This document shows, one piece after another, positions 46,478 through 54,652 of a DNA stretch of 64,000 nt. The notes beneath the pieces are model-generated. The model saw only the letters and a list, made by a program, of their open reading frames with translations, was not told where the DNA came from and ran no database searches. Location of the stretch: assembly GCF_005402965.1 (NCBI RefSeq), contig NZ_BJCF01000008.1, positions 1-64,000 of the forward strand. Reading direction: 5' to 3'. Origin of the DNA: Dolichospermum planctonicum (lineage in GTDB: Bacteria; Cyanobacteriota; Cyanobacteriia; Cyanobacteriales; Nostocaceae). How positions within the stretch are numbered: the first letter of the stretch is position 1; each line of letters begins with the position of its first letter. Made by a program: the position numbers and the translations under genes.

Positions 46478-46915
46478 ATGATAGAAAAAATTACCCATCA
46501 AAACCAGCTACTTGCATTAATCCTATCTCACCGATTCAATCAACCCGGAATTCACTTTTTCACCCCCAATGAACTTTCCCAACAACTGGCTTATATGCGC
46601 CACTCCACAGGAAAAGTCATTCAACCTCATGTTCATAATCCTGTAATTCGCCAAGTTAGCTACACACAAGAAGTCCTGTTTATCAAAAGTGGTAAACTCC
46701 GCGTAGACTTCTACAACGACCAACAAAAATATTTAGAAAGTCGCGTTCTAGAAACAGGTGATGTTATCCTCTTAGTAACTGGAGGACACGGCTTCAAAGT
46801 ATTAGAAGAAATTGAAATGATTGAAGTTAAACAAGGTCCTTACGTGGGAGAACAGGACAAAACCAGATTTGTGGGTATTACCGCCGAAGAAGCAAAAGTT
46901 GTAGAATTTGTGTAG
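46478..46915 (+). CDS. Cupin-fold protein of the polysaccharide locus
   Basis: A 145-residue small beta-barrel protein. The metal-binding-like segment VIQPHVHNPVIRQ and the second motif GDVILLVTGGHGFKVLEE give a cupin pattern, as in dTDP-sugar isomerases and sugar-binding regulators. I cannot assign a reaction. It is 7 bp upstream of the DegT aminotransferase gene, so the two probably act in one sugar pathway. It starts at the ATG at 46478. Confidence 0.72.
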   Translation: MIEKITHQNQLLALILSHRFNQPGIHFFTPNELSQQLAYMRHSTGKVIQPHVHNPVIRQVSYTQEVLFIKSGKLRVDFYNDQQKYLESRVLETGDVILLVTGGHGFKVLEEIEMIEVKQGPYVGEQDKTRFVGITAEEAKVVEFV

Positions 46916-46922
46916 CCATAAA

Positions 46923-48047
46923 ATGAACCCAATTCCCGTTAACCAACCATTATTAAATGGTAACGAAAAGAAATATCTGATTGAGTGTATTGACACAGGT
47001 TGGATTTCCTCAGAAGGACTTTTTGTCAAACAACTAGAACAGGAATTTGCCGCCCGTGTTGGTCGCAAATATGGTATTACTGTCAGTAATGGTTCTGTTG
47101 CCCTAGATGCTGCTATAGCTGCCCTAAATATTGGACCAGGAGATGAAGTCATTCTCCCCACATTCACCATCATTTCCTGTGCTGCGGCCATTGTCCGTGC
47201 TGGTGCTACCCCTGTAGTTGTGGACTCAGATCCCATCACCTGGAATATGGATGTCTGTGATATTGAAGCGAAAATCACCCCCCGCACAAAAGCCATTATG
47301 GTGGTTCACATCTACGGCTTACCAGTGGATATGGACTCAGTGCTAAATTTAGCCGATAAATATGGATTATACATCATTGAAGATGCCGCCGAAATGCACG
47401 GGCAGACCTATAAAAACCGCCCTTGTGGTAGCTTTGGCGACATTAGCACCTTTAGTTTTTATCCCAATAAACACATTACCACTGGTGAAGGAGGAATAAT
47501 TGTTACCGATAATCCTCAGTTAGCTGAACGCTGTCTATCTCTACGTAACCTCTGCTTTCAACCCCAAAAACGGTTTGTCCATGAAGAATTGGGGTGGAAC
47601 ATGAGAATGAGTAACCTCCAAGCAGCGGTGGGAGTAGCTCAATTAGAACGTTTAGATGAATTTGTTGCCCGTAAACGCTGGATGGGGCAACTGTATACTG
47701 AATTATTAGCAGATATACCCAATATTCAGCTACCAATACTCAAGACAGACTATGCAGAAAATATTTATTGGGTATATGGTATTGTCCTCAAAGATGAAGT
47801 TCCCTTTGATAAACAAATAGCCATGAAAAAGCTGGCTAATCACAAGATTGGGACTCGTCCTTTTTTCTGGTGTATGCACGAGCAACCCGTGTTTAAAAAA
47901 ATGGGATTATTTGCGGGTATTTCCTGTCCAGTAGCGGAAAATTTGGCGCGGCGAGGTTTTTATATTCCTAGTGGATTAGCATTGACTGAAGAACAAATCA
48001 TCACTGTTGCTAAAACTGTTAACCAAATCCTGACTGAGACTTATTAA
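46923..48047 (+). CDS. DegT/DnrJ/EryC1/StrS sugar aminotransferase
   Basis: A 374-residue PLP enzyme that transaminates a nucleotide-linked keto-sugar. It is started at the ATG at 46923 (MNPIPVNQPLL), since an in-frame TTG five codons earlier overlaps the previous stop. The PLP lysine is Lys183 in SFYPNKHITTGEGG. Asp154 in EDAAEMHG and the early WISSEGLFVKQLEQEFA segment are also present. Relatives make 4-amino-4,6-dideoxy sugars such as perosamine, or UDP-4-amino sugars that feed pseudaminic or legionaminic acid synthesis. The last option would match the NeuB-like gene. Confidence 0.92.
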   Translation: MNPIPVNQPLLNGNEKKYLIECIDTGWISSEGLFVKQLEQEFAARVGRKYGITVSNGSVALDAAIAALNIGPGDEVILPTFTIISCAAAIVRAGATPVVVDSDPITWNMDVCDIEAKITPRTKAIMVVHIYGLPVDMDSVLNLADKYGLYIIEDAAEMHGQTYKNRPCGSFGDISTFSFYPNKHITTGEGGIIVTDNPQLAERCLSLRNLCFQPQKRFVHEELGWNMRMSNLQAAVGVAQLERLDEFVARKRWMGQLYTELLADIPNIQLPILKTDYAENIYWVYGIVLKDEVPFDKQIAMKKLANHKIGTRPFFWCMHEQPVFKKMGLFAGISCPVAENLARRGFYIPSGLALTEEQIITVAKTVNQILTETY

Positions 48048-48178
48048 GGAGATGAAATTAATCATGTTAAATTAATCATGTTAATTAATTTCAAATATTC
48101 CTCCTGATAACCAAATAAATTTCAAATTCAAAAGCATCATAATTAATTATTCCCAACAATTACAATTAATTCGTTAAT

Positions 48179-48946
48179 ATGACTGTTTTTGGTAACTATG
48201 CACCCTACTATGACCTACTCTACCGTGATAAAGATTATGTAGGGGAAGCTGAATTTATCCATAGTCTGATTCAAACCCATGCACCAGATAGTAAAAACAT
48301 TCTAGAACTAGGTTGTGGTACAGGAAATCACGCTACACTGCTGGCAAAAATGGGCTACCATCTTCATGGTGTAGACTTGAGCCAAGAAATGCTACACCTT
48401 GCCCATGAACGACTCTCTCAATGTCCGCAGGAATTATCCAAAAGATTGCAATTTACCCATGGTGATATTCGTCAAGTTCGACTTGATCAAAAATTTGATG
48501 TTGTCCTGTCTCTATTTCATGTCATTAGCTATCAAACCACTAATGAAGATTTATTAGCTGCATTTACTACAGTGAAAACTCATTTAAAACCAGGGGGGAT
48601 TTTTGTATTTGATATTTGGTATGGTTCAGCAGTATTAACAGAACTGCCAACGGTGAGAGTTAAACATCTAGAAGATGAATTAATTCAGGTAACTCGCATT
48701 GCCGAGCCTGTGATTTATCCGAATGAGAATTGCGTAGATGTGAATTATCATGTCTTTATTAAAGATAAAAATAGTGGTGCTGTTGACGAGCTACGAGAAA
48801 CCCACACAATGCGCTATCTGTTTAAATCTGAAATAGAATTTCTGTTAAGTGGACTGCAAATGCAGTTAGTTACTTCTCAGGAGTGGCTGACTAACCAACA
48901 GCCAGGACTCAAAACCTGGAAGGTTTATTTTGTTGTGAGGAATTAA
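48179..48946 (+). CDS. Class I SAM-dependent methyltransferase
   Basis: A 255-residue methyltransferase with the SAM motif ILELGCGTGNHA (41-52), acidic residue in GVDLSQEMLHLA, and motif II/III segments HGDIRQVRLDQKFDVVLSLFHVISY and LKPGGIFVFDIWYG. It probably methylates a sugar or its nucleotide form. It starts 131 bp after the aminotransferase stop, past direct AATCATGTTAA repeats. Its stop (TAA 48944) directly abuts the ATG of the next glycosyltransferase. Confidence 0.88.
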   Translation: MTVFGNYAPYYDLLYRDKDYVGEAEFIHSLIQTHAPDSKNILELGCGTGNHATLLAKMGYHLHGVDLSQEMLHLAHERLSQCPQELSKRLQFTHGDIRQVRLDQKFDVVLSLFHVISYQTTNEDLLAAFTTVKTHLKPGGIFVFDIWYGSAVLTELPTVRVKHLEDELIQVTRIAEPVIYPNENCVDVNYHVFIKDKNSGAVDELRETHTMRYLFKSEIEFLLSGLQMQLVTSQEWLTNQQPGLKTWKVYFVVRN

Positions 48947-50173
48947 ATGAAAGTCGGTTTGTTTATTAGCAATCAACTCCCAGATGTAGGAGGAGGTTAT
49001 ACTTTTGAAAATCAGTTATTAGAAAGTATATTAAATTTAGCTCCTAAAAGTAGGCATACATTTGTTTTATACATATCCAATCAAAAAATCCCGGATTATA
49101 TATTATCTTCGCCTGTTCAATCAGTCTCTCTCCATAGCTCATTCAAACAAAGAATGCAATCTAAAATATTCCTGATAACAAAAGCTATATTTCACAAATT
49201 AAGACATCCAAGATGTAAATTTCAAATTGAAGAATGGTATGAAAAATACATATTAAATTTATTAAAATTAAATCAAATAGATGTAACTTTATCTCTTGTA
49301 CCAGGATGCCCTACAGTCAATTATCCCTATATAACTACTGTTTGGGATTTACAACACAGATTACAGCCCTATTTTCCAGAAGTGAGTATATCTGAACAAG
49401 AATGGGGGCAATGGGACTGGCGAGAAAATTTTCATTCCAAAATATTGAGACGTGCTACATTTATTATTACTGGAACAGAAGTAGGCAAAGCAGAAATTGA
49501 AAAGTTTTATCAGATTCCTAGTGAAAGAATTAAAGTTATTCCTTTTTTTACCCCCAAATTCCCATCAGAAGGGAGTCTGATAGATCAAGAGATTCTAAAA
49601 AAATATAATCTACCTAGTCAATACTTATTTTACCCCGCTCAATTTTGGCCACATAAAAATCATATTGGTTTATTACTAGCGATTAAATTGTTAAAAGAAA
49701 AGTACAATTTAGAGTTTTCATTAGTCTTTGTCGGCTCTGATAAAGGCAATCAGTCTCATGTCAAAGAAATGGTGCAAGAACTTGATTTATCACAACAAGT
49801 ACATTTTCTGGGTTTTGTCTCTCAAGAGGATATAGCACCCCTGTATCGTCATGCTTTTGCTCTCACCTTTATGTCATTCTTTGGTCCTGATAACTTACCA
49901 CCATTAGAAGCTATGGCTTTGGGATGTCCTGTAATTGCATCTAATGTGTCAGGTGCAAAAGAACAACTAGGAGATGCTGCTTTACTGGTTAATCCTAAAC
50001 AGCCAGAAGAAATTGCTGAGGCTATTAAATATTTATCGGAAGATTCTATTCTCCGTCAAAGTTTGATAGAACGTGGCTGGGAAAAAGCATACAAGTGGAC
50101 ACCAAAGGATTATGTGCAAGAGATTTTTTCAGTTATTGATGATTTTGAGGCAATTAGACATTGTTGGAAGTAG
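48947..50173 (+). CDS. Glycosyltransferase family 4
   Basis: A 408-residue GT-B glycosyltransferase. The N-terminal glycine-rich loop is DVGGGYTFENQ (13-23). The C-terminal nucleotide-sugar site has FYPAQFWPHKNHI and the retaining-enzyme segment GPDNLPPLEAMALGCPVIASNVSG, where the first Glu position of the EX7E motif reads Asn-Leu-Pro-Pro-Leu-Glu. It should add one sugar in glycan assembly at the cytoplasmic membrane. The sugar cannot be deduced. Confidence 0.88.
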   Translation: MKVGLFISNQLPDVGGGYTFENQLLESILNLAPKSRHTFVLYISNQKIPDYILSSPVQSVSLHSSFKQRMQSKIFLITKAIFHKLRHPRCKFQIEEWYEKYILNLLKLNQIDVTLSLVPGCPTVNYPYITTVWDLQHRLQPYFPEVSISEQEWGQWDWRENFHSKILRRATFIITGTEVGKAEIEKFYQIPSERIKVIPFFTPKFPSEGSLIDQEILKKYNLPSQYLFYPAQFWPHKNHIGLLLAIKLLKEKYNLEFSLVFVGSDKGNQSHVKEMVQELDLSQQVHFLGFVSQEDIAPLYRHAFALTFMSFFGPDNLPPLEAMALGCPVIASNVSGAKEQLGDAALLVNPKQPEEIAEAIKYLSEDSILRQSLIERGWEKAYKWTPKDYVQEIFSVIDDFEAIRHCWK

Positions 50174-50257
50174 TTTTAGTAAGAATATTATTAGTTAGAA
50201 ACTATAGATGATGTTTGTTCTCAATGCCTAAGTTATAAGAATATCCCAGGAGATATA

Positions 50258-51157
50258 ATGCTATTACAAAAATATCCTAAGCTTTCCATAATAACGCCTT
50301 CGTTTAATCAAGCCGAATTTTTAGAAGCTACGATTCAAAGTGTTCTTTCTCAAAATTATCCCAATTTAGAATATATCATTATTGATGGAGGATCGAATGA
50401 TGGTAGCGTAGAAATTATAAAAAAATATGAAAAGCAGTTAGCTTTTTGGTGTAGCGAACCTGATGATGGTCAATATCATGCAATCAACAAGGGATTTTCA
50501 CATTCTACTGGTGAAATCATGGCATGGATCAACAGCGATGATATGTACTGCCCTTGGGCATTTAGGACAGTAGCAAGTATTATATCTGAGTTGCCACAAA
50601 TTGAGTGGCTAACAAGCCTTCAGCCAGGAGGTTGGGATTGGCATGGCTTTTGTCAGGGATTTGCTTTATATCCTGGGTTTTCCAAAACAGCATTTTTGGA
50701 TGGTTATTACATTGGCTATGGCAGGAAAAGCGCAGGATGGATACAACAGGAGTCTACCTTCTGGCAACGTAGTTTATGGGAAAAAGCCGGTGGTTATGTT
50801 AATACCGATTTAAAACTCGCTAGTGACTTTGAACTTTGGTCTCGCTTCTTCATTTATGCAGAATTATATGGAACAAATTCACCATTAGGTGGAATTCGTC
50901 ATCAATCAAAACAGAAAAGTCGCAAAATCGAAGAGTACGCCAATGAAGCAGAAAAGTCATTATCTACCATGAGAGATGGATTAGGGTATTCTACCAATAT
51001 ATGGAGGAACATAATTTATCATTTTGATATTCATCAAACCCCAAAATTGAAAAAAGTAATGCGATCATTGATCGGCTACACAGGTAAAAAGATAGTGAGG
51101 CAAAGAGCAGATTTACAAGATTCTTATTGGTACATAAAAGAATATAAGTTTATTTGA
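50258..51157 (+). CDS. Glycosyltransferase family 2
   Basis: A 299-residue GT-A glycosyltransferase. The N-terminal nucleotide-binding strand is SIITPSFNQAEFLEATIQSV. Asp43 lies in IIDGGSNDGS, and the metal-binding NSDD is at 92-95. The conserved acceptor-site helix is WIQQESTFWQRSLWEKAGG. No membrane helices. The ribosome-binding AGGAGAT sits 7 bp before the ATG at 50258. The following 239-bp gap has no gene that I can support. Confidence 0.9.
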   Translation: MLLQKYPKLSIITPSFNQAEFLEATIQSVLSQNYPNLEYIIIDGGSNDGSVEIIKKYEKQLAFWCSEPDDGQYHAINKGFSHSTGEIMAWINSDDMYCPWAFRTVASIISELPQIEWLTSLQPGGWDWHGFCQGFALYPGFSKTAFLDGYYIGYGRKSAGWIQQESTFWQRSLWEKAGGYVNTDLKLASDFELWSRFFIYAELYGTNSPLGGIRHQSKQKSRKIEEYANEAEKSLSTMRDGLGYSTNIWRNIIYHFDIHQTPKLKKVMRSLIGYTGKKIVRQRADLQDSYWYIKEYKFI

Positions 51158-51396
51158 ATTTAGTAGTCGGTCAAGAGCTTGCTGCTTAATAAACGTACTT
51201 TTTTCTGTTGGGAAATATTGCAACCTCGCTCGTTTCAGGAAATCAGCAATCTTACGCTTCAATAAGTTTTTGCTGTAAAAATTGAAAATATATCTAACTT
51301 TTGAATATTTGCAAACTGAGATAATCGCTGGGAAGAAAAAAATACCCTCCCCACACAAAATAGTTTCTACCCATGCCCATTTCTTTGTAATCTGTC

Positions 51397-52245
51397 ATGA
51401 AAGATTTTATCTATCTTGTCCAAGGTAAAGCTGAGTTGATGAAAAATTACTTGCATCTATCAGAAAACCCAAATGCTGACGTTATCTTTTTAACCTATGA
51501 TCAGCCCATTGAAACAGTAATAAATCAAGCCATTGAAGAATCAATATTTTTCCCCAAATCTACCTGGGCAGAAGGAAGAAACAAGCTACTGGAAATGGCT
51601 TTGAATAAAGGAGAATATCTCTACTATATATTTTGTGATGACGATATAAAATTCATCAAAGGAAGCTGGGAAACATTTGAAAAACAGCTATTGCAATACA
51701 AACCAGCGATCGCTGTCCCGATAAATCGCAAAACATTCCAGACTCCCCTCAAAGGAATGAAATCTCAATGCTTTTTAACTAATGATGAACAACTAATGGC
51801 ATTTCATCAAGATGTAGTCAAAGATTTTATTCTGTTACCCTATCAAAATCAATTCGATAGTATCTATTGGTGGATTTCTTGCGAAATTCAAGAGGTGCTA
51901 ATTCAAAATTTTTATTGTTCTGATATAATTCAATTTAACAACATTTTTATATCTAACGACTCAGGCGAAAACTATGTCAGACCTGAATCAGAGTCAGATC
52001 ATAAAATGCTATATCAGCTTGTTGATGATTGGCTTTCTGATCAGTTTCTCTCTAAGTATAAGCATATGCCATATCCAAAAAGGATATTTATACTTGTACG
52101 AACATTCAGTTATTATTTTCATCGTTTAATTGCGAATCCTAAATACTCAGTTAGTGTCAATAAGCTTAAAGAATTATTGTCAACCGATTCAGAACTATAT
52201 AAGCAGACTATAAATTTAAGAGAGAAATTTACTCACCTGAAATAA
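51397..52245 (+). CDS. Unassigned glycosyltransferase-like protein
   Basis: A 282-residue soluble protein. A GT-A-like pattern is visible in FLTYDQPIE (about 31-39), TWAEGRNKLLEMALNKGEYLYYIFCDDDIKF (56-86) and the acidic CDDD, resembling the DXD motif of metal-dependent transferases. I do not recognise a family. The gene sits between two GT2 genes, so a role in the same glycan is likely. It lies 239 bp after the GT2 gene, an AT-rich gap, so it may have its own promoter. Confidence 0.6.
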   Translation: MKDFIYLVQGKAELMKNYLHLSENPNADVIFLTYDQPIETVINQAIEESIFFPKSTWAEGRNKLLEMALNKGEYLYYIFCDDDIKFIKGSWETFEKQLLQYKPAIAVPINRKTFQTPLKGMKSQCFLTNDEQLMAFHQDVVKDFILLPYQNQFDSIYWWISCEIQEVLIQNFYCSDIIQFNNIFISNDSGENYVRPESESDHKMLYQLVDDWLSDQFLSKYKHMPYPKRIFILVRTFSYYFHRLIANPKYSVSVNKLKELLSTDSELYKQTINLREKFTHLK

Positions 52246-52275
52246 TGGCAGGGTAGTAATCAGAAGAGAGAAAAA

Positions 52276-52338
52276 ATGTCTTTATGCAAAGTCAGAGTTC
52301 TAACCTATAAACGACCAAACTTAATCAAACGAGGATAG
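52276..52338 (+). pseudogene. Truncated GT2 N-terminus (20 codons)
   Basis: ATG at 52276 encodes MSLCKVRVLTYKRPNLIKRG and then TAG. The V-R-V-L-T-Y-K-R-P pattern is the beta-1/loop of GT2 enzymes. Nothing further is encoded before the next GT2 ATG at 52369, so this is the head of a lost glycosyltransferase gene. Confidence 0.5.
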
Positions 52339-52368
52339 TCCTATAAAATTAGTGATACTAAAAAATTA

Positions 52369-53310
52369 ATGCAATCATCCATATCTGTATGTATCCCAAC
52401 ATATCAAAGACCTAAGTTTCTTCAAGAAGCTTTGTATTCAGTATTTGCACAAACTCTCCAACCAATCGAGATCGTCATAGGTGATGACTCTCATGATAAC
52501 ATAACTGAGAACCTAGTTTTAGATATTAAGAATAAATGCAAAATTCCTATTTCTTATACTAGGCATTCTCCTTCTCTAGGTCAGGCAGGAAATATCAACT
52601 TTATATATGAGATAGCAAAAGGAGATAAAATAGTTCTTCTTCATGATGATGACTTACTACTACCAAATTCCCTAGAAGACTTAAATAGTTGCTGGGATAT
52701 TCATCCCAATTTAGTCGCAGCTTATGGCAAGCAGTATTTTATTTCCGAGGAAGGTACTATTGACCATAATCTTAGCTCTAAGCTTAATCAATTCTACTTT
52801 CGTACTAGCGATAAATCTGGATTACAAAAATCTTCCATAGAGGCTGCCTTACTGCACCAGTTCCCCAACGATTGTTTTATGATTCTGGCATCTGCCGCTA
52901 AGGCTATAAAATGGCGTTCTTATGAAGAAGTAGGAAATGGAGGAGAATTTGATTTTAGTTTACGACTGGGCTTTGCATACTCGAATTTCTTTTTCTTGGA
53001 CAAACATACTGCTAAGTATCGAATGACTAAAAATTCAATGTCTAGCAATATCAATGATGATTCCACTGCACAATCTTTCCATATAATTCTCAATACTGAT
53101 TTTCCAGAAGAACTATCTTGCTCTAAAGACTATGAACTTAAAAAAGAAGCCTCAACTGCAATCATTCAGCTGATTAATGTGGGGAATAAGAAGCAAGCTT
53201 TAGATATTTATTTTAGCCAATACTATCCATTGTCTAAAAGATTGAGTTTAGGTGGAATTCGTAGGTTGATGAAATTATTTTTACCGCCCGCAATTGCTAA
53301 ATTAATTTAG
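52369..53310 (+). CDS. Glycosyltransferase family 2
   Basis: A 313-residue GT-A enzyme: SVCIPTYQRPKFLQEALYSV at the N-terminus, GDD at 38-40, GQAGNINFIYEIAKGDKIVLLHDDDLL with HDDD at 92-95. The acceptor-side part is less conserved (WRSYEEVGNGGEFDFSLRL). It probably transfers a sugar to the growing repeat unit. The remnant of another GT2 head is 30 bp upstream. The next gene starts 23 bp downstream. Confidence 0.87.
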   Translation: MQSSISVCIPTYQRPKFLQEALYSVFAQTLQPIEIVIGDDSHDNITENLVLDIKNKCKIPISYTRHSPSLGQAGNINFIYEIAKGDKIVLLHDDDLLLPNSLEDLNSCWDIHPNLVAAYGKQYFISEEGTIDHNLSSKLNQFYFRTSDKSGLQKSSIEAALLHQFPNDCFMILASAAKAIKWRSYEEVGNGGEFDFSLRLGFAYSNFFFLDKHTAKYRMTKNSMSSNINDDSTAQSFHIILNTDFPEELSCSKDYELKKEASTAIIQLINVGNKKQALDIYFSQYYPLSKRLSLGGIRRLMKLFLPPAIAKLI

Positions 53311-53333
53311 AAAACTATTAGCCAATTAGTAAT

Positions 53334-54389
53334 ATGCAGGTTCAACTATTTATTAGTATCATCATCAATAACTATAACTACGATCGCTTTCTCCCACAAG
53401 CAATCAATAGCGCCATTAACCAAACCTATCCTCATACTGAAATTATTGTTGTTGATGATGGTTCAACTGACAATTCCCGTGATACTATTGCTGGATATGG
53501 TCAACGCATCATTCCCATTTTCCAACCCAATGGCAAACAAGCTGCGGCTTTTAATAGCGGATTTGCTAAAAGTCAGGGTGATATCATTATTTTTCTTGAT
53601 TCCGACGATTATTTATTTCCTCACGCCGTTGCACAAATCGTTTCTGTTTGGAAACCAGAACTTTCTAAAGTCCACTATCGTTTAACAGTTGTTGATAAGA
53701 TTGGCAAATCTCTTGGCTACTCTTGTCCCCAAGGATCTGCCCCTCTTTCCACTGGAGATGTGTGGAAAGTCCTCTTAGATAAGGGTGAATATGTTAGCAC
53801 TCCCACTAGTGGTAATGCCCTGAATCGGCAGGTTCTGGAAAAGCTTTTTCCCATTCCTGATGAATATAAACTCACAGCAGATGACTATTTATCTTTCCAA
53901 GTTCCTTTTTATGGTGATGTAGCAGCAATAGAAGAACCATTAGGCACTTACAGAATTCATGATACAAATCAGTGGGCATTGGCAACTGTCACCGCTGCTC
54001 GATTTCAACGCTTTGTGCGCCATGACTTACAAAACTTTTCCCTGTTAACTCAGAAAGCCAAAGCATTAGGTTATGAAGTTCCTACTGATTTAGAACAACG
54101 CTCACTTGGACGTTTATGGTCGCGGATTATTTCTTTACGCTTAGATCCTCAAAACCATCCAGTTTCGAGCGATCGCCCACTCAATTTAATTTACTACGGA
54201 ATTCGCTGTCTATGGAAATACTCAGACTTTAATTGGCAAAAGCGACTTTTCTACAGCCTCTGGTTTATCTGGGTGGGATTGATGCCATTACCTCTAGCTG
54301 AACCAATAATTACATGGTTGTTTGCGCCCCAACATCGTCCAAAGTTAGTTGATTGGACTGTGACTAAAATCCGGGCGCTGATTGCCTAA
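53334..54389 (+). CDS. Glycosyltransferase family 2
   Basis: A 351-residue GT-A enzyme with SIIINNYNYDRFLPQAINSA at the N-terminus, DDGS at 41-44 and DSDD at 89-92. A hydrophobic segment (LFYSLWFIWVGLMPLPLAEPIITWLF, about 306-331) may anchor it to the membrane. It probably transfers a sugar from a nucleotide donor to a membrane-held acceptor. It is the last intact gene before a methyltransferase remnant. Confidence 0.88.
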   Translation: MQVQLFISIIINNYNYDRFLPQAINSAINQTYPHTEIIVVDDGSTDNSRDTIAGYGQRIIPIFQPNGKQAAAFNSGFAKSQGDIIIFLDSDDYLFPHAVAQIVSVWKPELSKVHYRLTVVDKIGKSLGYSCPQGSAPLSTGDVWKVLLDKGEYVSTPTSGNALNRQVLEKLFPIPDEYKLTADDYLSFQVPFYGDVAAIEEPLGTYRIHDTNQWALATVTAARFQRFVRHDLQNFSLLTQKAKALGYEVPTDLEQRSLGRLWSRIISLRLDPQNHPVSSDRPLNLIYYGIRCLWKYSDFNWQKRLFYSLWFIWVGLMPLPLAEPIITWLFAPQHRPKLVDWTVTKIRALIA

Positions 54390-54455
54390 AAAACTTAGTT
54401 AAATAAACTCCTAACTTGTTTCTTGAGTTGCTATTGTCTATTTTGGAGATATTTA

Positions 54456-54644
54456 ATGTTAAAACTTAATCTTGGCTGTGGTTTTCATACTCCGAGTGGT
54501 TGGTTAGCCGACGAAGTGCTTGATCAACTTTATGTCTATGTCACCTACAATTCCCCCACAGATGGGGTCTTAAAGCGGATAATAGCACCATTCATTCAAT
54601 TAGACTCTCTGGCAAACAAGACTGGATGGTTATATAGGGGATAA
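54456..54644 (+). pseudogene. Internally deleted SAM methyltransferase remnant
   Basis: A 62-codon frame from ATG 54456, with GGAG 9 bp upstream. It begins LKLNLGCGFHTPSGW, which is the standard start of a class I methyltransferase of polysaccharide loci. The domain then breaks off after Trp16, and the rest resembles a C-terminal tail (FIQLDSLANKTGWLYRG). The central 150 or so residues are missing. It may still be translated, but cannot be an enzyme. Confidence 0.6.
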
Positions 54645-54652
54645 AAGTTATA

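Noticed and set aside
51113-51358. 81-codon minus-strand frame between two glycosyltransferase genes
   Set aside because: Overlaps the GT2 3' end antisense. The middle looks protein-like (LKRKIADFLKRARLQYFPTE) but lacks a family match and a plausible start.
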